Translations under genes and position numbers: made by a program
Source: Bacteroidota bacterium
GTDB lineage: Bacteria > Bacteroidota > Bacteroidia > Cytophagales > Cyclobacteriaceae
Length of the DNA stretch: 41,377 nucleotides
Direction: 5' to 3'
Assembly: GCA_022567155.1 (NCBI GenBank)
Contig: JADFHN010000033.1
Coordinates: 1 to 41,377, forward strand
Notes under the pieces: generated by a model
Told to the model about the DNA's origin: nothing
The model's database searches: none
Seen by the model: only the letters and a program-made list of their open reading frames with translations
Part shown: positions 1 to 7,575 of the stretch, piece after piece
Position numbering within the stretch: the first letter of the stretch is position 1
How the letters are laid out: each line of letters starts with the position of its first letter

Positions 1-136
1 CCCTATGGGAAAAGTCAAGAACGCCCCAAGGTTTTCCGAAAATCTTTGGTAACTCTGCCCAATGTGGGTGGCACCAGGGACTTGAGGAAGGGTTTACCTT
101 CGAATGATTCCTGTGGCATACTGTGGGGCGTTCGAT
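1..136 (+). ncRNA. candidate structured RNA (3' part), identity uncertain
   Basis: No convincing ORF covers this stretch. Ten bases at 19-28 (GAACGCCCCA) pair perfectly with 124-133 (TGGGGCGTTC), enclosing about 95 nt that can pair further: CGAA near 38-41 with TTCG near 103, GGTAA near 48 with TTACC near 98, plus an apical GC-rich hairpin around 56-75. An intrinsic terminator follows at once (137-165, same strand). A closing stem, a large internal bubble, an irregular apical arm and a terminator resemble the general plan of 6S RNA, but no diagnostic sequence was recognised. It could instead be another housekeeping RNA whose 5' part lies outside the window. The function is inference only. Confidence 0.35.
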
Positions 137-165
137 TACTGCCTGGTGGCAGTATTGTAGTTTTT
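137..165 (+). terminator. intrinsic terminator of the candidate RNA
   Basis: A 7-bp perfect stem (137-143 with 148-154, loop TGGT) is followed by a T-rich tract ending in TTTTT at 161-165. It fits a rho-independent terminator on the plus strand and closes the structured element at the left edge. Confidence 0.55.
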
Positions 166-230
166 AGCAGGATATCAAGGCCACTAAACTTGAAAAATTT
201 ATAAGGTGTCCCGGCGCTGAAAAACAGGAA

Positions 231-260
231 AGAGGGATTTCATAAACCTGAAATCCCTCT
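231..260 (-). terminator. intrinsic terminator overlapping a stop codon
   Basis: An 11-bp perfect inverted repeat (AGAGGGATTTC at 231-241, GAAATCCCTCT at 250-260) overlaps the stop codon of the small membrane-protein gene on the minus strand. On that strand it is followed by a pyrimidine- and T-rich tract. It probably ends that transcript. Confidence 0.6.
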
Positions 261-638
261 TGTCTTGCCAACCGGTAATTTACCGTTAGGTAACGCCTTA
301 TCTCTATCACGCTTTTCTTCGATGATATATGAAATGCCCAGCCCAATACCACCAAAAATGAACAGCATTGAAAAGTACGCTATCTCTTCCATATCCAGTG
401 CATCAAGTAAATAACCGGCAAATAATCCCAGCCCGGCTCCGATCAACAACAGCGAAAACCGTAATGGCCAAAGCGCCTGCCCCGTTTTATTTGATATGCT
501 AAGATCGCCCGGGTTTAACCCCTTTTCGATCATTCCAAGTCTTTCCATATTGGTATATTTACGTATATACACGATTGTTATCAATATGCCGATTGATAGA
601 ATGATCAACCACAAAATTCCTAAAACTCCTTCTCCCAT
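240..638 (-). CDS. small membrane protein, DUF6249-like
   Basis: The 132-residue protein has an N-terminal membrane segment at about residues 5-24 (WLIILSIGILITIVYI), a short basic cytoplasmic stretch containing ERLGMIEKGLNPGD, and two further hydrophobic segments at about 60-78 and 88-106. It ends in a charged tail. The motif around ERLGMIEKGL is typical of the short Bacteroidota membrane proteins grouped as DUF6249, whose function is unknown. The ATG at 638 is preceded by a 66-nt leader and by a good Bacteroidota-type promoter at 705-734, so the gene is probably transcribed alone. The terminator at 231-260 overlaps its stop. Family assignment is from memory of the motif and is moderately certain. 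Confidence 0.75.
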   Translation of the reverse strand: MGEGVLGILWLIILSIGILITIVYIRKYTNMERLGMIEKGLNPGDLSISNKTGQALWPLRFSLLLIGAGLGLFAGYLLDALDMEEIAYFSMLFIFGGIGLGISYIIEEKRDRDKALPNGKLPVGKTRGISGL

Positions 639-704
639 AATAATTGTATTTTAATTGTTTCGTCCTTTTTGACGCATCGTTTCTACATAAGGTTACAGCA
701 TGAG

Positions 705-734
705 CAAAATTATTCCCACATACACTTCTTACAA
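705..734 (-). promoter_or_regulatory. Bacteroidota-type promoter for the DUF6249-like gene
   Basis: Reading the minus strand, TTG (734-732) is followed by exactly 19 nt and then TAATTTTG (712-705). This matches the TTTG / TAnnTTTG consensus of the Bacteroidota major sigma factor. The start codon lies 66 nt downstream. Confidence 0.6.
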
Positions 735-1000
735 GGAGATTGCCCGATCTGTCGTCGGGCAATGACGTGCCCGGACTAAGGGGTTGGGTGTTGCTCAGAG
801 ATTCGCTAAAAATGTGATCGCGAAATTCCGTGCATGTGATGGTGATAATATTGGCTATCAGGTAAGGATGGCAGGTCACGGGCCTCGCCGGCGCGCTGGC
901 CTAGCTGGAAGACCCGCACCAGTGTAAGTAGGTGAGATCCCCAGGCCCAAACGTCATCCCGGCTTGTCCGGGTAATCCCCCAAACGAATCACTGATTTTA
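733..1000. repeat. two palindromic REP-like repeats in an otherwise empty intergenic stretch
   Basis: The gap between 639 and 1084 contains no supported gene. At about 733-767 an arm TTGCCCGA pairs with TCGGGCAA. At about 951-981 CCCGG pairs with CCGGG, and this second element is followed by a tail that recurs, diverged, at 13117-13174. These belong to the same interspersed family that fills 13078-13410. Confidence 0.6.
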
Positions 1001-1048
1001 ATTTTCTTCTGTGCGCTATTTTTAAACCAAAAGATAATGCATGATTTA

Positions 1049-1076
1049 TGTAACTTGTATTAGGATCTATACGTCC
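1049..1076 (+). promoter_or_regulatory. possible ECF-type promoter
   Basis: TGTAAC at 1049-1054, a 17-nt spacer and CGTCC at 1072-1076 resemble the AAC / CGT pattern of promoters read by ECF sigma factors. It sits 8 nt before the GTG start of an ECF sigma gene, so it could be autoregulatory. The pattern is short and could be chance. Confidence 0.3.
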
Positions 1077-1084
1077 AAGATATT

Positions 1085-1666
1085 GTGAGTAAGACTTATT
1101 CTGAAATTTCAGACCGGGATACCATTGCAAACATTCTGAAAGGTGAAACACAGGAATACCGTGTTCTGGTTGACCGGTATAAAAATTATGTTTATGCTAT
1201 TATTGTCAGAATTTTAAATAATAAGGAAGAAGCGGAAGAGGCTGCACAGGACACTTTTATCAAATGTTTTCAGTATTTAAAAAGCTTCAGTGGTAAATCC
1301 AAATTCTCAACCTGGCTTTATCGTATAGCTTTTAATACGGCAATCAGTTATAAAAGAAAACCGAAAATTGTGGTGTCCGGATTGGAGAATATTATGCATA
1401 ATGTAGCCTCAGCTGAACATGATACATCGCATGGATTATACCAGGATGACAAAAAAAATGCAATAGAGAATGGTTTGCTTGAACTTGCACCCGTGGATGC
1501 AACGGTTTTGACACTTTTTTATCTGAAAGAATGTAGTATGGAAGAGATATCAAAAATAACCGGAATTAAAACTAATGCAGTCAAGGTGAAGCTGTTCCGT
1601 GCGCGTAAGAAGCTGGCTGAAGTATTAAAAAATAGCTTTCCATTAGATATGGAGACTTTATTATAA
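1085..1666 (+). CDS. ECF-type RNA polymerase sigma factor
   Basis: The 193-residue protein has the two-domain plan of sigma-70 family ECF factors. Region 2 spans about residues 23-92: EYRVLVDRYKNYVY, then EEAEEAAQDTFIKCF, then FSTWLYRIAFNTAISYKRK, the segments that melt and bind the -10 element. Region 4 spans about 128-182 and ends in the helix-turn-helix CSMEEISKITGIKTNAVK followed by RARKKLAEVL. It should direct core RNA polymerase to a small regulon. The first usable codon is GTG at 1085, with no upstream ATG in frame. Eighteen bases downstream begins a two-TM protein that is the likely cognate anti-sigma factor, so the two form an operon. Confidence 0.93.
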   Translation: MSKTYSEISDRDTIANILKGETQEYRVLVDRYKNYVYAIIVRILNNKEEAEEAAQDTFIKCFQYLKSFSGKSKFSTWLYRIAFNTAISYKRKPKIVVSGLENIMHNVASAEHDTSHGLYQDDKKNAIENGLLELAPVDATVLTLFYLKECSMEEISKITGIKTNAVKVKLFRARKKLAEVLKNSFPLDMETLL

Positions 1667-1684
1667 AAGATTATATTTACAGAA

Positions 1685-2212
1685 ATGATTACGGATAAGG
1701 AAATACAGGAATTGATTGACGGAAGCCTTACAGAAGAAAGGGCCGGCCTGCTTAGGAAACAGATTAACGGCGATGAAGTATTGCTACAGCGTTATACTGT
1801 TTTTAAAAATATTGATTCAGTATTGTCAGATCAGGCGTTACCTGAAACCAAACCCGGATTCACCGAATCGGTGATGCGTAATCTGCCCGCAGCACCTCTT
1901 TCCGAAACCATAAAACCTGAATTATTTTGGAAGAGAAATTTGATTATGGTATTGGGTATTATTGCTGTTTGTTCTGTTGCAGCTTTGGTATTACTATCAC
2001 AGTTTTCGTTAGCTGAGGTTATCCCGTCCATCGAGCCTCAGCAAATTATATTAAAGGAAAAGACTTTTACAATTGATCCGAACATAGGATTCCGACAAGA
2101 ATTGTTTTTCAAGGGGCTGATCTATCTGAACGCATTTCTATGTATTTTCCTGCTTGAAAAAGCAGTTTTAAGGCCTTTTTTCAAGCGTCGCCGACAGCAA
2201 TACGCATTTTAA
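1685..2212 (+). CDS. putative membrane anti-sigma factor
   Basis: The 175-residue protein starts with a short acidic cytoplasmic domain (MITDKEIQELIDGSLTEE and following) of the kind found in Bacteroidota anti-sigma proteins. It then has a membrane segment at about 86-108 (LIMVLGIIAVCSVAALVLL), a short periplasmic loop, a second segment at about 141-161, and a basic C-terminus. No zinc-binding HxxxCxxC motif is present. Its role is inferred from position: it lies 18 bp after the ECF sigma gene and would hold that factor at the inner membrane. It ends convergently with the next gene, the two stop codons overlapping by 4 bp. Sequence alone does not name its family. Confidence 0.75.
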   Translation: MITDKEIQELIDGSLTEERAGLLRKQINGDEVLLQRYTVFKNIDSVLSDQALPETKPGFTESVMRNLPAAPLSETIKPELFWKRNLIMVLGIIAVCSVAALVLLSQFSLAEVIPSIEPQQIILKEKTFTIDPNIGFRQELFFKGLIYLNAFLCIFLLEKAVLRPFFKRRRQQYAF

Positions 2213-3090
2213 AACCTGCTGACTATTCGTTCGACTTGCGAAATATACCCTCCTCCAAAAAGGTTTACATGTACAAGCAGGGGATACAGGTTATAAATTT
2301 CCTGTCTTTCAAAAAAACCCGGAGCTAAAGGTCTGGTTTGCTCATATGCGGTATAAAAAACAGTATCAAATCCTCCGAAAAGTGTTGTAAATGCAATTTC
2401 AATTTCCCTGTTTCCATAATACACGGCCGGATCAATGATTACCGGTTCTCCCCCCGGGCCGGTCATCAGGTTGCCACTCCAGAGATCGCCATGGATTAGT
2501 GCAGCCGGCTCGTTTTCAGGTAATATGGATGGCAGAGAAATGAAAAGCCGGTAAAAAGCATTACGGATAGCCTGCGTTAACTTACCTGAATCTAAGGCTC
2601 GTTTAAGCTGGACTTCCAACCGTTGATTGATGAAAAAATCAATCCAATTGTTGGCAAAATTATTTACTTGTGGCAAGGAACCTATGTAATTATTATGATC
2701 CAGGCCAAAGTGGTTAGTGGTATGCTGATGCATCGTTGCCAATTGCTGCCCAAGCTGTTCCCAATAGTTACCAGACCGGGGTCCGCTGACAATGTATTCA
2801 GTAAGTAAAAATGAGTAAGTGTATGCTTCCTCTGTAAAAAGCGGTTCAGGTATCCTGACAGTTTCGGAGTTACGAAGCAAGTCTAATCCCTTAAATTCAG
2901 CCTCAAACATATTGGGAAATGCATTTTTGAGGTTCCATTTAATAAAGAAGTGACCTGCTTCGGTTTCTATTACGCCGGTGCTGTTAATACAACCTCCGGA
3001 AGTATATCGAAAGCTAACAAACTTCGTTGGCATGCCGGTATATTCACCTATTCGTTGAATTGCTTTCTTCTCTATTTGTTCAGGAATCAT
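2209..3090 (-). CDS. fructosamine/ketosamine kinase family protein
   Basis: The 293-residue protein belongs to the protein-kinase-like fold family of fructosamine-3-kinases, which phosphorylate ketosamines on glycated proteins or small amines and so destabilise them. Visible landmarks are the glycine-containing SGGCINSTGV near residue 32, FFIKWN near 48-53 (nucleotide-binding lysine), the catalytic loop HGDLWSGN at 200-207 and the metal-binding IIDPAVYYG with Asp220. The length is typical of the bacterial members (about 290). It is convergent with the anti-sigma gene and separated from the upstream vWA gene by that gene's terminator, so it probably has its own promoter. Substrate is unknown; cytoplasmic location is expected. 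Confidence 0.9.
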   Translation of the reverse strand: MIPEQIEKKAIQRIGEYTGMPTKFVSFRYTSGGCINSTGVIETEAGHFFIKWNLKNAFPNMFEAEFKGLDLLRNSETVRIPEPLFTEEAYTYSFLLTEYIVSGPRSGNYWEQLGQQLATMHQHTTNHFGLDHNNYIGSLPQVNNFANNWIDFFINQRLEVQLKRALDSGKLTQAIRNAFYRLFISLPSILPENEPAALIHGDLWSGNLMTGPGGEPVIIDPAVYYGNREIEIAFTTLFGGFDTVFYTAYEQTRPLAPGFFERQEIYNLYPLLVHVNLFGGGYISQVERIVSRF

Positions 3091-3101
3091 ATTGCATTGC
3101 T

Positions 3102-3131
3102 AAAAAAACCTGCTTAAAAATAAGCAGGTTT
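3102..3131 (-). terminator. intrinsic terminator of the vWA gene
   Basis: An 11-bp perfect stem (AAACCTGCTTA at 3106-3116 with 3121-3131, 4-nt loop) runs into seven T on the minus strand (3108-3102). It lies 28 bp after the stop of the vWA-domain gene. Confidence 0.8.
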
Positions 3132-3158
3132 CACTTTAATCAGAATTAATTCGAACGG

Positions 3159-5027
3159 TTAACGGCTTGCGAACACACTGCAGGTTTCAACCATTTGGAT
3201 AAATTCCCTGCGATATCCATTCTTATCATCGCCTTTGGCCGATTGTGCCCATTGAATTACATTGCCGCATGTAGCAATCCCTTTAAATTCACTGTCACGA
3301 AGTATCATGCCAAATGATGCTACTGCCGCAGCCCATCTGAAATTATCTGATGTCTGCTCCCAGGATACCTCACGGTCTTTCACAACAGTGGTAATAAGCC
3401 GGCTCCGGTTTTCATCCGGAAGCTTATACCTTAACTTGATCGTTACCAGTTCGGATGATTTATGTGCATTTGGATTTGTTCTGACTGACTGGTACTTCAG
3501 TTCATCTACATTATATAGCAGTGTATCCTCCACTCCCGCAGGTATGATCTCATACAGCGCCGTTACGGTATGCCCTGAGCCGAGATCGCCAGCGTCCTTT
3601 TTGTCATTGTTGAAATCTTCATCCTTCAATGCCCGGTTTTCGTAACCTATCAGCCGGTAAGCCTGCACTTTTGCAGGGTTGAACTCCACTTGTATCTTCA
3701 CATCTTTGGCAATGGTAAACAAAGTGCCTCCAAATTCCTTTTTAAGAACCTTTTCTGCCTCCCTGATGGTATCGATATAAGCATAATTACCATTCCCCTT
3801 ATCCGCAAGTATTTCCATTTTTGAGTCTTTATAATTACCCATTCCAAAACCGAGCACGGTAAGGAAAACACCATCCTCTCTTTTTTCTTCAATCAGTCTT
3901 TCCATAGCCGCGTTACCTGATTCACCAATATTGAAATCACCGTCAGTGGCAAGAATCACACGGTTGTTCCCACCTTCAATGAAATTTTCCCGTGCAATGC
4001 TATATGCCAGTCTTATGCCTGCTCCTCCTGCAGTGCTTCCACCTGCATTCAACAGGTCAAGCGCTTCTAAAATGGTTTCTTTTTTATTTCCCGGGGTGGA
4101 AGGAAGCACAAGTCCTGCTGCCCCGGCATATACCACCATGGCAACCCGGTCTTCGCTCCTGAGTTCATTTACCAGTAATCTGAATGAAGATTTCAGCAAG
4201 GGCAACTTATTGATGCTGTTCATGGATCCGGAAACATCAATAAGGAATACCAGATTCGACGGAGGGAGGTTTTCTTTAAGTATATCCACTCCTTTCAGCC
4301 CAATCTGAAGCAACTTATGGTTTTTATTCCAAGGGGCTGTACCCAACTCGGTGTGAACGGCAAACGGAACGTCTTCACGGGGTTGCTCATAATCATACCC
4401 GAAGTAATTCACCATTTCCTCGATGCGTATCGCATCTATAGGTGGCTTCTGGCCATTGTTGATAAACCGCCGCATGTTGCTGTATGATGCTGCATCTACA
4501 TCAATGGAAAAGGTTGAAAGTGGTTTTTGTACCGGATCAAGGAAAATATTTTCATGTATGGCAGTATAATCCTCCGTATTCCAGTTCTGATACTGATTCC
4601 CGTCAGAATATCGTACGGCATCGGCCCGATAGGAAACCATTCCCAAACCCATTGCAGGAGACGTTTTTTGACGTCTTATAAATTCCATGGATCTGATTGC
4701 ATAATCTTCCTCCTCCGGTTTAGCTACTTTTTGAATTTTTATATGCAGCTTTATCTCCAGCCAGCCCGCTTTTTTCACTTTGATCTCTTTAGATTCGTAA
4801 CCTGCGAGCGAGAAAACAAGCATACCCCCCTGAGAAGGTACCGCCATGCTAAATTTTCCATTTTCATCTGTCGTTGTGCTGACAGAAGTGCCCTTTAGTA
4901 AAATATTCACTCCTTTTAAAGGGCCTCCGGCGTCCGACGAGGCAACCCGGCCTTCGATAATAAATTCCGGCCTGGTGTTTGATAAACTACCTGCCAGTAA
5001 CAATAAAAGAATTAATGACCTTTTCAT
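3159..5027 (-). CDS. von Willebrand factor A surface protein with carboxypeptidase-like regulatory domain
   Basis: Translation from the ATG at 5027 gives 622 residues with a signal peptide (MKRSLILLLLLAGSLS). An upstream in-frame extension to 5168 exists, but it overlaps the divergent sigma gene and lacks a signal, so 5027 is preferred. Domains in order: carboxypeptidase-like regulatory beta-sandwich (about 22-95), the N-terminal vWF_A-associated segment (IHENIFLDPVQKPLSTFSID region, about 155-215), a vWA domain with the MIDAS motif DVSGS at 264-268 and ATDGDFN further on, and a C-terminal DUF3520-like region. This is the YfbK-type architecture; its role is unknown but extracytoplasmic. It is transcribed divergently from an ECF sigma/anti-sigma pair, suggesting it may belong to that regulon (inference). 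Confidence 0.9.
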   Translation of the reverse strand: MKRSLILLLLLAGSLSNTRPEFIIEGRVASSDAGGPLKGVNILLKGTSVSTTTDENGKFSMAVPSQGGMLVFSLAGYESKEIKVKKAGWLEIKLHIKIQKVAKPEEEDYAIRSMEFIRRQKTSPAMGLGMVSYRADAVRYSDGNQYQNWNTEDYTAIHENIFLDPVQKPLSTFSIDVDAASYSNMRRFINNGQKPPIDAIRIEEMVNYFGYDYEQPREDVPFAVHTELGTAPWNKNHKLLQIGLKGVDILKENLPPSNLVFLIDVSGSMNSINKLPLLKSSFRLLVNELRSEDRVAMVVYAGAAGLVLPSTPGNKKETILEALDLLNAGGSTAGGAGIRLAYSIARENFIEGGNNRVILATDGDFNIGESGNAAMERLIEEKREDGVFLTVLGFGMGNYKDSKMEILADKGNGNYAYIDTIREAEKVLKKEFGGTLFTIAKDVKIQVEFNPAKVQAYRLIGYENRALKDEDFNNDKKDAGDLGSGHTVTALYEIIPAGVEDTLLYNVDELKYQSVRTNPNAHKSSELVTIKLRYKLPDENRSRLITTVVKDREVSWEQTSDNFRWAAAVASFGMILRDSEFKGIATCGNVIQWAQSAKGDDKNGYRREFIQMVETCSVFASR

Positions 5028-5099
5028 AATTATATTTGTTTGGTTCACAATAGAGATGCAAACAGGAGAAGAATTCCATAAATCAGATTGTTTTTTTAT

Positions 5100-5115
5100 T
5101 TTGAGCGCCCTCAAA
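5100..5115. promoter_or_regulatory. perfect inverted repeat between divergent genes
   Basis: TTTGAG (5100-5105), CGCC, CTCAAA (5110-5115) form a dyad immediately upstream of the sigma-factor start at 5123 and in the 95-bp region shared with the divergent vWA gene. It could be an operator. No binding protein can be named. Confidence 0.3.
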
Positions 5116-5122
5116 GCACCTG

Positions 5123-5713
5123 ATGACAAACTATAGCAAAGAAAATTTGGAGTCGAAACCGGATGCATATCTGGTTACGGAATACAGGAAATATGGCGAT
5201 TTACGTGTATTCTCAGCATTATTTCTCAGATACTATCATCTGTTGATTGGGGTCTGCATGAAATATCTTGGCCACACAGAAGACAGTAAAGATGCGGTGA
5301 TGGATATATTTGAAAAAGCTTCAGGTGATCTGAGGAAGCACGACGTACAGCATTTCCGGAGCTGGATTTATGTAACTACCCGCAATCATTGCCTGATGAA
5401 GCTCAGAAAAGATAAGTCTCATCCCGAAAATGTGACAGATTATGAATTTGTTTTACATAACAGTATGGAATCTAAACATATCTGGCATCCTGTAAATGAA
5501 GATACTAGTGATGAAGAATTGGAAATACTTGAAAAATGCATGGGAAGGCTGCCTGATGCCCAGCAGGAATGCATACGGCTATTTTATTTTAAAAAGAAAT
5601 CTTATTTGCAAATAGCTGACAAATTGAATATCGAAATAAAAAAGATAAAGAGCTACCTGCAAAATGGTAAAAGAAATCTTAAAATTTGTATCGAAAACGC
5701 AATGAAAAACTGA
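5123..5713 (+). CDS. ECF-type RNA polymerase sigma factor
   Basis: The 196-residue protein has sigma region 2 at about 28-92 (LFLRYYHLLIGVCMKYLG, then DAVMDIFEKAS, then FRSWIYVTTRNHCLMKLRK) and region 4 at about 130-185 (LPDAQQECIRLFYFKKKS, then YLQIADKLNIEIKKIKSYLQNGKRNLKI). This is the Bacteroidota ECF layout. One base separates its TGA from the TTG start of the membrane partner, so the two are translationally close and certainly co-transcribed. The divergent vWA gene begins 95 bp away. It would respond to release from the partner anti-sigma protein; the signal is unknown. It is clearly distinct from the ECF factor at 1085. Confidence 0.92.
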   Translation: MTNYSKENLESKPDAYLVTEYRKYGDLRVFSALFLRYYHLLIGVCMKYLGHTEDSKDAVMDIFEKASGDLRKHDVQHFRSWIYVTTRNHCLMKLRKDKSHPENVTDYEFVLHNSMESKHIWHPVNEDTSDEELEILEKCMGRLPDAQQECIRLFYFKKKSYLQIADKLNIEIKKIKSYLQNGKRNLKICIENAMKN

Positions 5714-5714
5714 C

Positions 5715-7100
5715 TTGAAAATCACTAAAGACCATATTATCCAATACCTGAAAGGGGAACTCCCGGAAGCTGAACGGCATGACCTCGAAAAACTGATGCT
5801 TGATGACTCGTTTCTCAATGATGCAGTTGAAGGGTTAAGCCACCTGGAAAATCCCGAACAGGCCTTGCTGCTACTGGAACAGATTGAAAAAGAAATCCGG
5901 AATAAAACGGATAAGGCTTCCCTATGGTTTTATAGCAAATACCGATTCGGCATTGCTGCCGCTGTATCATTACTCATTGTTTCGGCTGTTCTTGTATTGA
6001 TATTCCGCGAAAACCCGGTAACTCCGAGGCTGGCACAACTCGAAGAAACAGCAAGTCGGCAATTCTCAGGATCTGATACAGCGACTATCGCGAAAGGCAA
6101 GATAGAGGCTATTGATAAAACAATACCGGCAGAAAGTGAATGGAGCCGTGATGATGCCCGATACAAAGCAATTGAAGAAGCGACAACAAAAGAGTTTCCT
6201 GAAGGAGGTAAAGAAAAAGAAATGCCCGTTACCATCCAAGATGAGGATGAAACCACAGCAGGTAAAACAGACGCTACAGACACCGGCGCCGGGGAGGATA
6301 TAACTCCAGCTACTGATCCGGAAGAACCAACAGACGATCTATTAATAGCTGCAGATGAAAAGGAAATGGAAGCAATTTCTAAAATCCTTACCGGCGAAGC
6401 GCCTGTGACCCTTGCAGAACCGGATCCCAGAGCCAGGCAGATGGCCCGTACAGAAGACAAGGCTGTGAGGATTCAGGCTACCGAAGCCGCCGGAAAGAAA
6501 ACCGGTATATCACTAAAAACTGTAAGCGGAACAGTTTATGCAAACAATAATATACCCTTACAGGGTGTGAATGTGATCATAAGCGAAACCGGACGTGGTG
6601 CAGTAACTGGTAAAAACGGCCGGTATGAAGTCATTCTTGATGAAAACGAAACTGATTTACGGTTCAGTCATATTAATTTTCAGCCGTCTGAAATGGCCGT
6701 TAATCGTAGCGGTATTTTCGATGTTACCATGAACCCGGGCACAACCGTTTTATTTGAATATGCCTTAGCAGGAAATGATAATAACGTTGATGCCGAAATA
6801 TTTGACCGGTTTCCGGGACCCGCAGTGTACAGAGATGCGTATATCAGCTACCTGAAAAAAAACCTGGTTTATCAGCAAGAAGCCATTGAAAACAAGATTT
6901 CCGGAACTGTGGTAGTGGCATTTACCGTAGAAGAATCCGGAAATTTATCGGGATTTGAGATTATTGAAAGCCCCGGATATGGCAGCGGGGAGGAAGTAAT
7001 CCGGTTAATAAAAAGCGGTCCCTCCTGGCTGCCCGCTATCAAAGATGGAAAAGAAACATCTGAACGGGTATATCTGTCCATTCATTTTGATGCGGGGTGA
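5715..7100 (+). CDS. anti-sigma-like membrane protein with carboxypeptidase-regulatory and TonB C-terminal domains
   Basis: The 461-residue protein starts at a TTG one base after the sigma stop. Residues 1-70 are a cytoplasmic helical segment (HIIQYLKGELPEAERHDLEK) like anti-sigma N-termini. A single membrane segment lies at about 78-97. A long acidic, Thr/Ala/Glu-rich linker (about 105-260) leads to a carboxypeptidase-like regulatory domain at 268-340 (SGTVYANNNIPLQGVNVII) and a TonB-type C-terminal domain at about 376-458 (ISGTVVVAFTVEESGNL). The order suggests a sensor spanning the inner membrane whose periplasmic end could contact an outer-membrane protein while its N-terminus holds the sigma factor. 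Domain reading is confident; the signalling role is inference. Confidence 0.85.
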   Translation: MKITKDHIIQYLKGELPEAERHDLEKLMLDDSFLNDAVEGLSHLENPEQALLLLEQIEKEIRNKTDKASLWFYSKYRFGIAAAVSLLIVSAVLVLIFRENPVTPRLAQLEETASRQFSGSDTATIAKGKIEAIDKTIPAESEWSRDDARYKAIEEATTKEFPEGGKEKEMPVTIQDEDETTAGKTDATDTGAGEDITPATDPEEPTDDLLIAADEKEMEAISKILTGEAPVTLAEPDPRARQMARTEDKAVRIQATEAAGKKTGISLKTVSGTVYANNNIPLQGVNVIISETGRGAVTGKNGRYEVILDENETDLRFSHINFQPSEMAVNRSGIFDVTMNPGTTVLFEYALAGNDNNVDAEIFDRFPGPAVYRDAYISYLKKNLVYQQEAIENKISGTVVVAFTVEESGNLSGFEIIESPGYGSGEEVIRLIKSGPSWLPAIKDGKETSERVYLSIHFDAG

Positions 7101-7164
7101 GTATGCTCTCCGCGAAGGGATTCGATTGGTCGTAGAGTGAAAGATGTTTAATTCCACACATTTA

Positions 7165-7510
7165 CTTGTCATTTCGATCCCGCTGCTAGTGGGAGAGAAA
7201 TCTTTACCGAAGTGAAAGTCAACTGCTTTTCCTTTTCTTGCTGGCAAAGATCCCTCATCCAGCAAAGCTGGATTCGGGATGACACCAGAAGTTGTGATGC
7301 GCTATTGCGTCTAAACCGTTCATTTTCTAAAAGTTGAATGCATTTATGTAGGCCTCAGAATGACGTGGAATAAAGGCAGATCCTTCCTGCCCGCCATTGC
7401 TAATGGCTCCCACGGCAGGCGGGCCCGTCCGAATGGTTCATCCATCAGACTCCATAGGCTTATTGATGACGCTGCCGGGCGGGCACTTCGTTCAGCATGA
7501 CGGTACTTCT
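7165..7510. repeat. interspersed palindromic repeats filling a gene-free stretch
   Basis: No gene is supported between 7101 and 7575. Around 7169-7283 the flanks TCATTTCGATCCCG and CGGGATGAC form a long interrupted inverted repeat. At 7318-7358 lies a 41-bp sequence that recurs inverted at 12983-13023 with three differences. Around 7390-7430 GCCCGCC pairs with GGCGGGC. These look like diverged copies of short non-autonomous repeats, and short ORFs across them are not credible genes. Confidence 0.6.
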
Positions 7511-7575
7511 TTTGAGACAGCTCCAAAGAAAAATTATAAGGCTGCACTGAGACCAGAGTTTGGAACCGTTTCCCG

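Noticed and set aside
559-879. 106-residue minus-strand ORF over the REP-like repeats
   Set aside because: Composition is unlike a protein, it overlaps the start of the DUF6249-like gene and crosses two palindromes.
5930-6460. 176-residue Ser/Val/Ala-rich antisense ORF
   Set aside because: Shadow of the acidic Thr/Ala-rich linker of the anti-sigma-like gene; low-complexity antisense reading.
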